Assembly: GCA_015655535.1 (NCBI GenBank)
Contig: JAATEW010000370.1
Coordinates: 1 to 14,129, forward strand
Direction: 5' to 3'
From: Hyphomicrobiales bacterium
Lineage (GTDB): Bacteria; Pseudomonadota; Alphaproteobacteria; Rhizobiales; Beijerinckiaceae
DNA: 14,129 nucleotides
Numbering within the stretch: position 1 is the first letter of the stretch; each line of letters opens with the position of its first letter. Of this stretch, positions 7,047 to 12,811 are shown in pieces. The position numbers and the translations under genes are program-made. The notes under the pieces were generated by a model that was not told where the DNA came from, ran no database searches, and saw only the letters and a program-made list of their open reading frames with translations.

Positions 7047-8438
7047 TTACGCGGCGGGCAAGCGGAGCTCCGCCCGCAGCCCTCCCGAGGGGTTAACGCC
7101 GAGTTTCAAAGCGCCCCCGTAAAGGCCGACGAGATCGACCACGATGGAGAGGCCGAGGCCGGAACCGGGCTTGGTTTCATCGAGGCGCAGACCCCGGCGC
7201 AGCACGGCCTCGCGTTGATCCGGCGTCAATCCGGACCCGTCATCGTCGATCAGCATGTGGAAAAACGATCGTTCGGTGGCTTTGCCGGCAGGCTCCGGCT
7301 GCGCCTCGATCACAACTTCGTGGTCTGCCCATTTGCCGGCATTGTCGACCAGATTGCCGATCATTTCCTCCAAGTCCTGACGTTCGCCGAAAAACCGCAC
7401 GCCCGGCGCAATGCGCGTGACGAAGACGAGGCCGCGCTCGCGGTAAATCTTCTCGAACGTGCGCACCAAAGCCTCGACGACGGGCGCGACTTCGGTCGAA
7501 TCGCCGCTCATCGCCACGCGTACGGCAAGCTGCGCCCGGTTGAGATAGTAAGTGATCTGATCGCGCATCAAAATCGCCTGTTCGCGCACCTTGCCGGCAA
7601 AGCCGCTGTCATCGACGGCGGCCTCGTTGATGATGACGCTGAGCGGCGTCTTCAAACCATGCGCCAGATTGCCGACCTGAGTGCGCGAGCGTTCGACGAC
7701 TTCGCGATTGGCTGCGATCAGAAGATTGATCTCGCTCGCCAGCGGCGCGAGATCCTGCGGAAACGCGCCTTGGATCTTTTCGGCTTCGCCGCGGCGGATC
7801 GCGGCGACGCCTTCCTGCAATTGCCGAAGGGGGCGCAAGCCGAAGCGAAGCTGCAAAGCCGACGAGGCGACGAGCACCAGGCCGAGCAAGGTGAAAGTGA
7901 CGAAAAGATCGAACTGGAAGCGCGCCATCTGGGCATCGAGATCTTCCGTCGTCGCGGCGACCTGGACAAGAAAAGTGCCTTGGTCGCCCGCGTCGATGAC
8001 CCGTTCGACCATGCGCAGCCGGCGGTCGTCGGGGCCCTTCACATAGCCGCGCCGCGTGCCGTTTTGTCCGACCGGAATGCCCTGGTCGGCGAGGCGAGGC
8101 AGCTTCGCCGCGAAAAGCGATCTGGAGCTTTTGATTTCCCGGTTCGGGTCGTCGAGCCTTGTGATCTGCCAATACCAGCCGGAAAGCGCCAATTCGAATT
8201 GCGGATCGCCCAATTGGCCTGGCTCGGCGCGGCCTTCATCGACCGGCGTTGCGATATCGGCGACGAGCGCTCGCAAATAAACACCAAGACGTTCGTCGAA
8301 ACCCGCTTCCGCGGTGCTTCTATAGATGGCGGACAGCGCCAGACCGGCGACAAGAAGAATCGCAAAACTTAAAACCGCCGCCGAGACGAAGAGGCGCAGC
8401 GCAATCGAACCGCCACGCGATTTTTGGGTTTCGCTCAC
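7047..8438 (-). CDS. feuQ: PhoQ/FeuQ-type sensor histidine kinase
   Basis: Inner-membrane sensor kinase partner of the adjacent regulator. With the GTG start at 8438 it has 463 residues. It has TM1 at about 13-38, a periplasmic sensor of about 130 residues, TM2 at about 176-197 and a HAMP linker at about 197-250. His260 is the phospho-acceptor, in LAHGLKTPLSVI. The ATPase domain has an N box (NLVDNAGKWAD, 362-372), DDDGSGL (398-404) and GSGLGLSIV (425-433). The HGLKTP version of the H box is characteristic of PhoQ and FeuQ rather than the usual HELRTP. The GTG overlaps the regulator's stop (TGATGTG). An in-frame ATG at 8546 would overlap the regulator by over 100 bp and give an implausible N-terminus. 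The feuQ name rests on this motif and on synteny with ccm-degP. Confidence 0.88.
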   Translation of the reverse strand: MSETQKSRGGSIALRLFVSAAVLSFAILLVAGLALSAIYRSTAEAGFDERLGVYLRALVADIATPVDEGRAEPGQLGDPQFELALSGWYWQITRLDDPNREIKSSRSLFAAKLPRLADQGIPVGQNGTRRGYVKGPDDRRLRMVERVIDAGDQGTFLVQVAATTEDLDAQMARFQFDLFVTFTLLGLVLVASSALQLRFGLRPLRQLQEGVAAIRRGEAEKIQGAFPQDLAPLASEINLLIAANREVVERSRTQVGNLAHGLKTPLSVIINEAAVDDSGFAGKVREQAILMRDQITYYLNRAQLAVRVAMSGDSTEVAPVVEALVRTFEKIYRERGLVFVTRIAPGVRFFGERQDLEEMIGNLVDNAGKWADHEVVIEAQPEPAGKATERSFFHMLIDDDGSGLTPDQREAVLRRGLRLDETKPGSGLGLSIVVDLVGLYGGALKLGVNPSGGLRAELRLPAA

Positions 8439-8439
8439 A

Positions 8440-9156
8440 TCAACGGCTCGAAGCTGGGGGATCGCTTTTAGCGGGTTTCGCGCCGCCCGCCGCCTCGCCC
8501 GGCACGGCCAGAAGATAGCCAAGCCCGCGGATGGTCTGAATGACATCGACGCCGAGCTTCTTGCGCAAGCGTCCGACGAAAACCTCGATCGTATTCGAAT
8601 CGCGGTCGAAATCCTGATCGTAGAGATGTTCGACGATCTCGGCGCGCGAGACGACGCGCCCCGCGTGGTGCATCAAGTAGGCGAGAAGCCTATATTCATG
8701 CGACGTGAGCTTGATCGGATTGCCGTCGACGGAGACGCGGCCGGCGCGGGTGTCGAGCACGACCGGTCCGCAGATGAATTCGCTCGACGCATGGCCGGCA
8801 GCACGGCGCAAAAGCGCCCGCAACCGCGCCAGCACCTCTTCCATATGGAACGGTTTCACCACATAATCGTCGGCGCCCGCATCGAAGCCCTGGACCTTAT
8901 CGCTCCAGCGGTCGCGCGCCGTCAGCATCAGGATCGGCATCAGGCGCCCGGCCTTGCGCCATTCGCCGATGATCGAAATGCCGTCGCGTTTCGGCAGGCC
9001 TAGGTCGAGCACGACGGCGTCATAGGGTTCTGTGTCGCCGAGAAACCAGCCTTCTTCGCCGTCATAGGCACGATCGATGACATAGCCGGCCTGTTCGAGG
9101 GCTGTCGCGATCTGCCGGTTCAGGTCCTTGTCGTCTTCGACAACGAGAAGTCTCAC
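8440..9156 (-). CDS. feuP: OmpR/PhoP-family response regulator (FeuP-like)
   Basis: DNA-binding transcription factor of 238 residues. The receiver domain is at about 1-115, with acidic pocket Glu7/Asp8/Asp9, phospho-acceptor Asp51 (VVLDLGLP), Thr79 and Lys101 (VVKPF). The winged-helix output domain runs from about 128 to 222, with the recognition region RDSNTIEVFVGRLRKKLG and the final RGLGYLL hairpin. The tail of about 16 residues is Ala/Pro-rich. It starts with GTG behind a strong GGAGG eight bases upstream. The gene is 21 bp after the PepSY-type gene and overlaps the start of the kinase gene, so the three are probably one transcript. In Sinorhizobium, FeuP/FeuQ controls cyclic glucan export under low osmolarity; whether this pair does so is unknown. 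Confidence 0.9.
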   Translation of the reverse strand: MRLLVVEDDKDLNRQIATALEQAGYVIDRAYDGEEGWFLGDTEPYDAVVLDLGLPKRDGISIIGEWRKAGRLMPILMLTARDRWSDKVQGFDAGADDYVVKPFHMEEVLARLRALLRRAAGHASSEFICGPVVLDTRAGRVSVDGNPIKLTSHEYRLLAYLMHHAGRVVSRAEIVEHLYDQDFDRDSNTIEVFVGRLRKKLGVDVIQTIRGLGYLLAVPGEAAGGAKPAKSDPPASSR

Positions 9157-9177
9157 GAACAGAGCCTCCGATCGATT

Positions 9178-9498
9178 TCAAGGGACATTTCGCGAGCCGA
9201 CGGTATGGCCGTCCGCGGCATTCACGAAGACGTGGAGGACATGCCCGTCGTGGCGCAGAAGGCTGATCTCATAGACGAGCTCTTCCTTCCAGCGGCACAG
9301 TTTGGCGCCGATGGCCTCCGCCTGCATCTGGCTGGCCGTGGTTTTCAGCACCCGGAACGGTTCGCTGAGCTTGTGCTCGCGAATCTTTTCGCGCGTCTCT
9401 TGGGCCGAAAAACAAATGCGCTGCCGTTCTTGATCGGCGCATGCGGCGATAACGCAGGAAAGACTCCAGGCCACGAGCGCGAGTGCGAGAACTTTCAT
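9178..9498 (-). CDS. Small secreted PepSY-like protein, possible regulator of the sensor kinase
   Basis: A 106-residue exported protein. Residues 1-20 form a signal peptide ending VIAAC, so Cys20 could be a lipobox cysteine; cleavage after ACA by signal peptidase I is also possible. The C-terminal half resembles a PepSY domain: a helix with a conserved acidic edge, then two strands ending YEISLLRHDGHVLHVFVNAADG. Two further cysteines (Cys30 and the Cys of GAKLCRW) could form a disulfide. The ATG was preferred to an in-frame TTG 24 bp upstream because it begins the signal peptide. Small periplasmic PepSY-type proteins commonly sit beside PhoPQ-like systems. In Sinorhizobium a small periplasmic protein, FeuN, inhibits FeuQ, so an equivalent role is a reasonable guess. 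Confidence 0.75.
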   Translation of the reverse strand: MKVLALALVAWSLSCVIAACADQERQRICFSAQETREKIREHKLSEPFRVLKTTASQMQAEAIGAKLCRWKEELVYEISLLRHDGHVLHVFVNAADGHTVGSRNVP

Positions 9499-10031
9499 CG
9501 ACCGAAACTGTCTCTTGAGCAATGAATACGCGGTGAACGAATGTAGCCGATGATGTCACCCGAGGAACCCATTACAAGGAACCCATCAAGAGCGTCGTTG
9601 TCGAACTCTAATATGTTACGCGGCCATCGGCTCGGATCCCTTCACCAATATCACGTTATTTCTTCCGAAGCCCGCCTCTCTGGCGCCTTTGACGCGGCAC
9701 CGCCATGCCGGGCGCGAATGCGCCGTTGCCGAAGCGTCGCAACGAAAACCCAAATGCGACGCCGAAACCTCACGCGCTATCTTCAATGCGTCGCAAAGCG
9801 GGCCGTACCGGTCAATCGGCCCAAAGGCCGCGTTCCGCTCGCCGTTGCTCAGCACTGAATATTTCCTTTTCAAACTATAATTATTCTAATAATTTCAGGC
9901 ATATTTCTTTAAAAACAAGAATTAGGCATGGAAGAAGCGCTAAAATCGGGCACGAATGCCGCCAACAGCCGGAACTTGGCGGCTGGACTCATGCCTGTCG
10001 CGGGCGCCGCGCCTCATGCGATCAACTTCCC
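9499..10031. other. Divergent intergenic region with AT-rich block and a short direct repeat
   Basis: About 530 bp between the divergent PepSY-type gene (minus) and the exported barrel-like protein gene (plus). It contains a ten-base direct repeat AGGAACCCAT at 9563-9572 and 9577-9586 (14-bp period), within 90 bp of the minus-strand start. It also holds a markedly AT-rich block at about 9855-9935 with TATAAT at 9876-9881, for which no matching -35 at normal spacing is visible. A doubtful minus-strand ORF (9616-9855) occupies the middle. The promoters of both flanking transcripts should lie here. Confidence 0.5.
9616..9855 (-). CDS. Doubtful small ORF, 79 residues, unknown
   Basis: A minus-strand frame starting at GTG with AAGGA about eight bases upstream; the same frame can start at TTG 18 bp earlier. 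The product has 79 residues with no signal peptide or membrane segment. Three cysteines (21, 39 and 53) are present and the C-terminal half is basic. I recognise no domain. It lies in the same direction as the downstream PepSY-regulator-kinase unit and just beside the AT-rich block that could provide a promoter. The opposite strand is also open across the same bases, so chance is quite possible in GC-rich DNA. Confidence 0.25.
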   Translation of the reverse strand: MLSNGERNAAFGPIDRYGPLCDALKIAREVSASHLGFRCDASATAHSRPAWRCRVKGAREAGFGRNNVILVKGSEPMAA

Positions 10032-11003
10032 GTGAAGCGAGTCGCCGCATTTTTGGGCCAGGCAGCGCTGACGGCGGCGGCCATTTGCGGTCCGGCTGGT
10101 GCGAGCTTGGCGGGCGATGCCGGCGAACGCGATTTCCCCGCGACACTGGTTATTGAAGAGCCGCAGGTCGAGACCGAATTCGTCCCCCAGATCGCCACGC
10201 GCAAGAACAGCGGCGCCGCCCGCCAAAGTGATTTCGGCAGCGAACTGTCGATCCAGCTCGCCAATCCCTTCGCCGTGGTTTTGCATCCCATCTTCACCAC
10301 GTTACGTCCGGGCGGCAACGGCTTCCAGAATCTCGAAACGACGCTCAAATATCAGTTCATCACCGATGCGGAACATGAATTCGTCCTGTCCGCCGGGCTC
10401 TCCAACCAATGGAGCAGCATCGGCGCGCGGCGCGTCGGCGCCGATCCGTTTTCGACGATCTCGCCGACCATCTATTTTGGCAAAGGCGCCGGAGACCTGC
10501 CGCCGGCCTGGGACTGGCTGCGCCCGATCGCCATCACCCAACAAGCCAGTTTTGATATTCCGGCTCCATCGAAATCGCTTGTCTCCGACGCCACGGCAGG
10601 CGACGGAGCGTTGTTGAACCCGTGGCAACCCAATCCCTATACGGTGAGCCTCTTCGGCTCGTTTCAATATAGCCTCGTCTATGCGTCGGAGAATGTGCCC
10701 GGCCTCGATGTACCGAAATTCATGGCCGAACTGGTCCCGCTGGGCGAATATAATTTTCAGATTCCCGTTGCCAATAATGGCGCGCATCTCGCCACGATCG
10801 GCACCATCAATCCCGGCTTTTTGTGGTGCCATGGCGATGTTCAGATCGGGCTTGAAGCCATCTTTCCGATCAATCATGAAAGCGGCAACCATCCGGGCGT
10901 CCGCGTGCAGCTTGCCTATTCCTTCGTGACGCCCTGGATCGCCGCGTCCAAACCCGCCGAAGCCAAGATTGAAACAAAGCATGACGCCAAAGACAGGGAT
11001 TGA
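10032..11003 (+). CDS. Exported barrel-like protein of unknown function
   Basis: A 323-residue protein with an N-terminal signal peptide (VKRVAAFLGQAALTAAAICG, cleavage likely near residues 24-28). The body is rich in alternating polar/hydrophobic strands with aromatic residues at strand ends, for example FQNLETTLKYQFITDAEHEF, and late in the protein GVRVQLAYSFVTPW. This pattern suggests an outer-membrane beta-barrel or a periplasmic beta-rich protein. It ends in a charged tail of about 20 residues, unusual for a barrel that would end in a terminal aromatic. The frame stays open far upstream to 9705, but that part is Arg-rich and not protein-like. The GTG at 10032 was chosen because it starts the signal peptide, although no clear ribosome binding site precedes it. 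It overlaps the downstream protease gene by 23 bp. No specific family recognised. Confidence 0.65.
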   Translation: MKRVAAFLGQAALTAAAICGPAGASLAGDAGERDFPATLVIEEPQVETEFVPQIATRKNSGAARQSDFGSELSIQLANPFAVVLHPIFTTLRPGGNGFQNLETTLKYQFITDAEHEFVLSAGLSNQWSSIGARRVGADPFSTISPTIYFGKGAGDLPPAWDWLRPIAITQQASFDIPAPSKSLVSDATAGDGALLNPWQPNPYTVSLFGSFQYSLVYASENVPGLDVPKFMAELVPLGEYNFQIPVANNGAHLATIGTINPGFLWCHGDVQIGLEAIFPINHESGNHPGVRVQLAYSFVTPWIAASKPAEAKIETKHDAKDRD

Positions 11004-11751
11004 AACGGCACGGCGCTTTTCGGCCGCTTTCATCCTCTTTATCGCGGCTGCCGCGCCAGCATCTGCAATCGTCGGCGCGAGCGAGCCCGCTCCCGAACTT
11101 TCACCCTATGTCGTCATGGTGCTGAGCCGCAGCGGCAAGGCCTCCGGCTTTTGCAGCGCGAGCGTGCTGGCGCAAGACGTCGTGCTCACGGCGGCCCATT
11201 GCGTCGCGGAGCCTCCCAATACGCGTGTGCATTTTCGCGACGCGCAAGGTCAGCCCGTGCTCGCCGATGTGGCGGCGATCATCAGACATCCAGCCTTTCG
11301 CGCCGACGCGGTGCAGACGCGGCAAGTCTCGATCGACATGGCTTTGATCCGTCTCGCGGGGCCCCTGCCCGCGCGGTTCAAACCCATAGGTCTCGCAGAG
11401 ACGGGCGCGATCGAAGCGGGCCAGGATTTCCGCATTGCCGGCTTCGGCGTGACGCAGGAAGGCTCCGGTGCGAGTTCCGGCAGCTTGCGGGTCGGGCATA
11501 TCTCCGCACGCTTACCGCTTTCGTCGGTCCTGCTCTGGGCGAATGATCCGCAAGGCCGGGAGACCGGCGCCTGCACGGGCGATTCGGGCGCCCCCATTCT
11601 GGCTTTGGATCAACCCATCGTGGTTGCCGTCGCCGATTGGGCCGAAGGCGCGGGCAAGCGAAAATGCGGCGCCCTCACGCAGGCCGCTCTCATCGCGCCG
11701 CAAAGGGCCTGGATCGAGAGCGTGCTGGCGGGCTGGGCGCAAGCGCGGTGA
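10981..11751 (+). CDS. Secreted trypsin-fold (S1 family) serine protease
   Basis: A 256-residue exported protease. The signal peptide ends APASA at about residue 29. The catalytic triad is His73 (LTAAHC), Asp119 (DMALIRL) and Ser202 (CTGDSGAP). Cys58-Cys74 and Cys198-Cys229 fit two standard S1 disulfides. The predicted mature protein begins IVGAS, matching the IVGG start of activated trypsins, whose N-terminal Ile forms a salt bridge with the Asp before the catalytic Ser (here Asp201). The residue equivalent to chymotrypsin position 189 appears to be Gly196, so trypsin-like Lys/Arg preference is unlikely; this is inferred by counting back from the serine. GDSGAP replaces the usual GDSGGP. The ATG lies inside the end of the upstream gene (23-bp overlap), suggesting coupling. 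A TTG 12 bp upstream is an alternative start. Confidence 0.9.
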   Translation: MTPKTGIETARRFSAAFILFIAAAAPASAIVGASEPAPELSPYVVMVLSRSGKASGFCSASVLAQDVVLTAAHCVAEPPNTRVHFRDAQGQPVLADVAAIIRHPAFRADAVQTRQVSIDMALIRLAGPLPARFKPIGLAETGAIEAGQDFRIAGFGVTQEGSGASSGSLRVGHISARLPLSSVLLWANDPQGRETGACTGDSGAPILALDQPIVVAVADWAEGAGKRKCGALTQAALIAPQRAWIESVLAGWAQAR

Positions 11752-11792
11752 AAGTGTGCTTCGCTAAGGAAGACTGAACGCCGCGCCGCCTT

Positions 11793-11808
11793 TGTGACCG
11801 CCATCACA
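11793..11808. promoter_or_regulatory. Perfect CRP-type operator TGTGA-N6-TCACA
   Basis: TGTGA (11793-11797), six bases, then TCACA (11804-11808) matches the consensus half-sites of CRP-family regulators exactly with the right spacing. It is centred about 77 bp upstream of the start of the small cysteine-rich gene and 50 bp after the protease stop, a normal place for an activator site. A second GTGTG/CACAC dyad lies at 11834-11845. I did not find a clear -10 box between. Confidence 0.6.
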
Positions 11809-11845
11809 GATGCTGTCCCACCACCGTGAGACAGTGTGGTCACAC

Positions 11846-11861
11846 CGGGGATCAAGCCCCG
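11846..11861 (+). other. Small hairpin in the leader of the cysteine-rich gene
   Basis: CGGGG (11846-11850) and CCCCG (11857-11861) form a perfect 5-bp GC stem with a 6-nt loop, ending six bases before the AGGAGG ribosome binding site (11868-11873). It could shape the leader or insulate the site. It lacks a T-run, so it is not a terminator. Confidence 0.4.
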
Positions 11862-11877
11862 CTCACAGGAGGTCGTC

Positions 11878-12141
11878 ATGATCAACCAGCGCAACAGTCT
11901 CTCGGTTTCCCAGATCACCCGCTTCGCCCTTGTCCTCGCCATCGGCATCGCCGCCGCCGCGACCGCCCGCGCAGAAGAAGCAACCTACGCCCAGCGCGTG
12001 GCCTGCACACCCGACGCCTTCCGCCTCTGCTCGGATCAAATTCCGGACGTCGCGGCCGTCAAAGCCTGCATGATCGCCAACAAGGCTAAATTGAGCGCCG
12101 CCTGCCGCGCCACATTCCCGAAGGAAACCGCGGCCCGCTAA
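11878..12141 (+). CDS. Small periplasmic four-cysteine protein (GLG1-type cysteine-rich repeat)
   Basis: An 87-residue exported protein. The signal peptide (about 1-32) ends ATARA. The mature part holds four cysteines (43, 51, 64, 76) in the pattern C-x7-C-x12-C-x11-C, with the sequence PDAFRLC, then VKACM, then LSAACRATF. This resembles the cysteine-rich repeat of the GLG1 type found in many small periplasmic proteins of alphaproteobacteria. Two intramolecular disulfides are likely. The ATG has an excellent AGGAGG five bases ahead, the best ribosome binding site in the right half of the window. An in-frame ATG 42 bp upstream would extend into the leader and was rejected. A perfect CRP-type operator lies upstream and a strong hairpin overlaps the stop codon. 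Role unknown. Confidence 0.85.
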   Translation: MINQRNSLSVSQITRFALVLAIGIAAAATARAEEATYAQRVACTPDAFRLCSDQIPDVAAVKACMIANKAKLSAACRATFPKETAAR

Positions 12142-12155
12142 GCTAGCGTGGCCGC
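12130..12155 (+). terminator. Strong hairpin across the stop codon of the cysteine-rich gene
   Basis: GCGGCC (12130-12135) plus CGCTA (12136-12140) pair with TAGCG (12144-12148) and GGCCGC (12150-12155) around the 3-nt loop AGC. The stem has 11 pairs and one bulged T. It includes the TAA stop codon (12139-12141). No T-run follows, so it may act in mRNA 3'-end stability or pausing rather than as a full intrinsic terminator. Confidence 0.5.
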
Positions 12156-12168
12156 AGTTCGGTCATGA

Positions 12169-12212
12169 CGAAAACGTGCTTCTGCGTCCCGAAATGGACG
12201 CGGACGTTTTCG
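12169..12212. repeat. Long imperfect palindrome between the cysteine-rich gene and the antitoxin
   Basis: CGAAAACGT (12169-12177) pairs with ACGTTTTCG (12204-12212), and inside that GCGTCC (12184-12189) pairs with GGACGC (12196-12201) around a 6-nt loop. The two stems are joined by an asymmetric internal loop (6 and 2 nt). It could be a transcription terminator working in both directions, or a REP-like repeat. Only one copy is in this window. Confidence 0.5.
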
Positions 12213-12233
12213 CCGCATCGCAACTGATGTTGC

Positions 12234-12263
12234 TTGAATCACTGCAACGGTTTCGGCTATTCT
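12234..12263 (+). promoter_or_regulatory. Candidate promoter for the toxin-antitoxin pair, leaderless start
   Basis: TTGAAT (12234-12239) and TATTCT (12258-12263), each four of six to consensus, are separated by 18 bp. A start point 7 bases after the -10 falls on the A of the antitoxin ATG at 12270. No Shine-Dalgarno sequence precedes that ATG, which fits a leaderless mRNA. Confidence 0.4.
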
Positions 12264-12269
12264 CCGTTC

Positions 12270-12488
12270 ATGGCGACCTTGACCCATGATGAAATTACCC
12301 GTCTGACCCCGCAAGAACGCCTCGCTCTGATTGGCGAGCTATGGGACAGTTTGACGGATATGGAATTTCCGGTCTCTCCTGCGCAGCGCGCAGAGATCGA
12401 GCGGCGGTTGCTGCGGTTTGATGAGGATCGGCCGCAGGCGACGACTTGGGAGCAGTTGAAGACGGAACTTGCCCGCCGCGCGCCGTGA
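12270..12488 (+). CDS. RelB-like antitoxin (putative addiction module component family)
   Basis: A 72-residue acidic protein with the family pattern: an N-terminal helix LTPQERLALIGELWDSL (12-28), the segment PVSPAQRAEIERRL (34-47) and a C-terminal stretch TTWEQLKTELARR that would wrap the toxin. Its GTGA overlap with the next gene is the classic layout of antitoxin followed by a ParE/RelE-type toxin. It would neutralise the toxin and autoregulate the operon. The ATG at 12270 lacks a ribosome binding site; a TTG 36 bp upstream is in frame but adds a segment foreign to the family. The antitoxin is intact although its partner is frameshifted. Confidence 0.85.
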   Translation: MATLTHDEITRLTPQERLALIGELWDSLTDMEFPVSPAQRAEIERRLLRFDEDRPQATTWEQLKTELARRAP

Positions 12489-12780
12489 CGCGACAGGTTT
12501 TCTTCATGCCTGCCGCGCAGGCCGAGATCATTGGCGCACAAGATTGGTACGAGCGGGAGACAAAGGGGCTGGGCGCACGCTTCCGGCTTGAAATTGAGTC
12601 TCAGGTGCAGCGCATCGCCACGAACCCATTGCAGTTTCGGTCATACTGCGCGATGTACACCGCGCGCGGCTGCGGCGCTTTCCTTACAGTTTATTTTTTC
12701 GGACGCTTGACGACATAATTTATGTGATTGCCAGTTTTCATGCGAGTCGCGATCCGCATATATGGCAGGGTCGCCGCTGA
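12485..12780 (+). pseudogene. ParE/RelE-type toxin, broken by a one-base frameshift
   Basis: The frame starts at GTG overlapping the antitoxin stop (GTGA). It reads a normal toxin N-terminus: FFMPAAQAEIIGAQDWYERE, then GARFRLEIESQVQRIATNPLQF. After Phe51 (TTT at 12635-12637) it leaves the family sequence and stops at 12716-12718 (77 residues). One frame over, from GTC at 12640, the missing half continues in register: VILRDVHRARLRRFPYSLFF, then VIASFHASRDPHIW, ending with TGA at 12778-12780. Restoring one base near 12638 (CGG to CCGG) gives a 98-residue toxin of usual length with the expected NPLQFP. The break removes the C-terminal strands that hold the toxin's active surface, so the product should be inactive. 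It is a recent mutation or a sequencing error. Confidence 0.9.
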
Positions 12781-12811
12781 GGCGCTTGAACTTCGTCTCC
12801 TTCGGCGTCTG

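Noticed and set aside
7215..8372. Plus-strand open frame of 385 codons opposite the histidine kinase
   Set aside because: Antisense shadow of a gene with complete kinase motifs.
9876..9881. TATAAT as a -10 box
   Set aside because: No acceptable -35 at 16-18 bp on the plus strand; AT-rich context makes a chance match likely.
9705..10031. N-terminal extension of the exported barrel-like protein to an ATG at 9705
   Set aside because: The extra 109 residues are basic, low in hydrophobics and would bury the signal peptide; the frame is open by composition.
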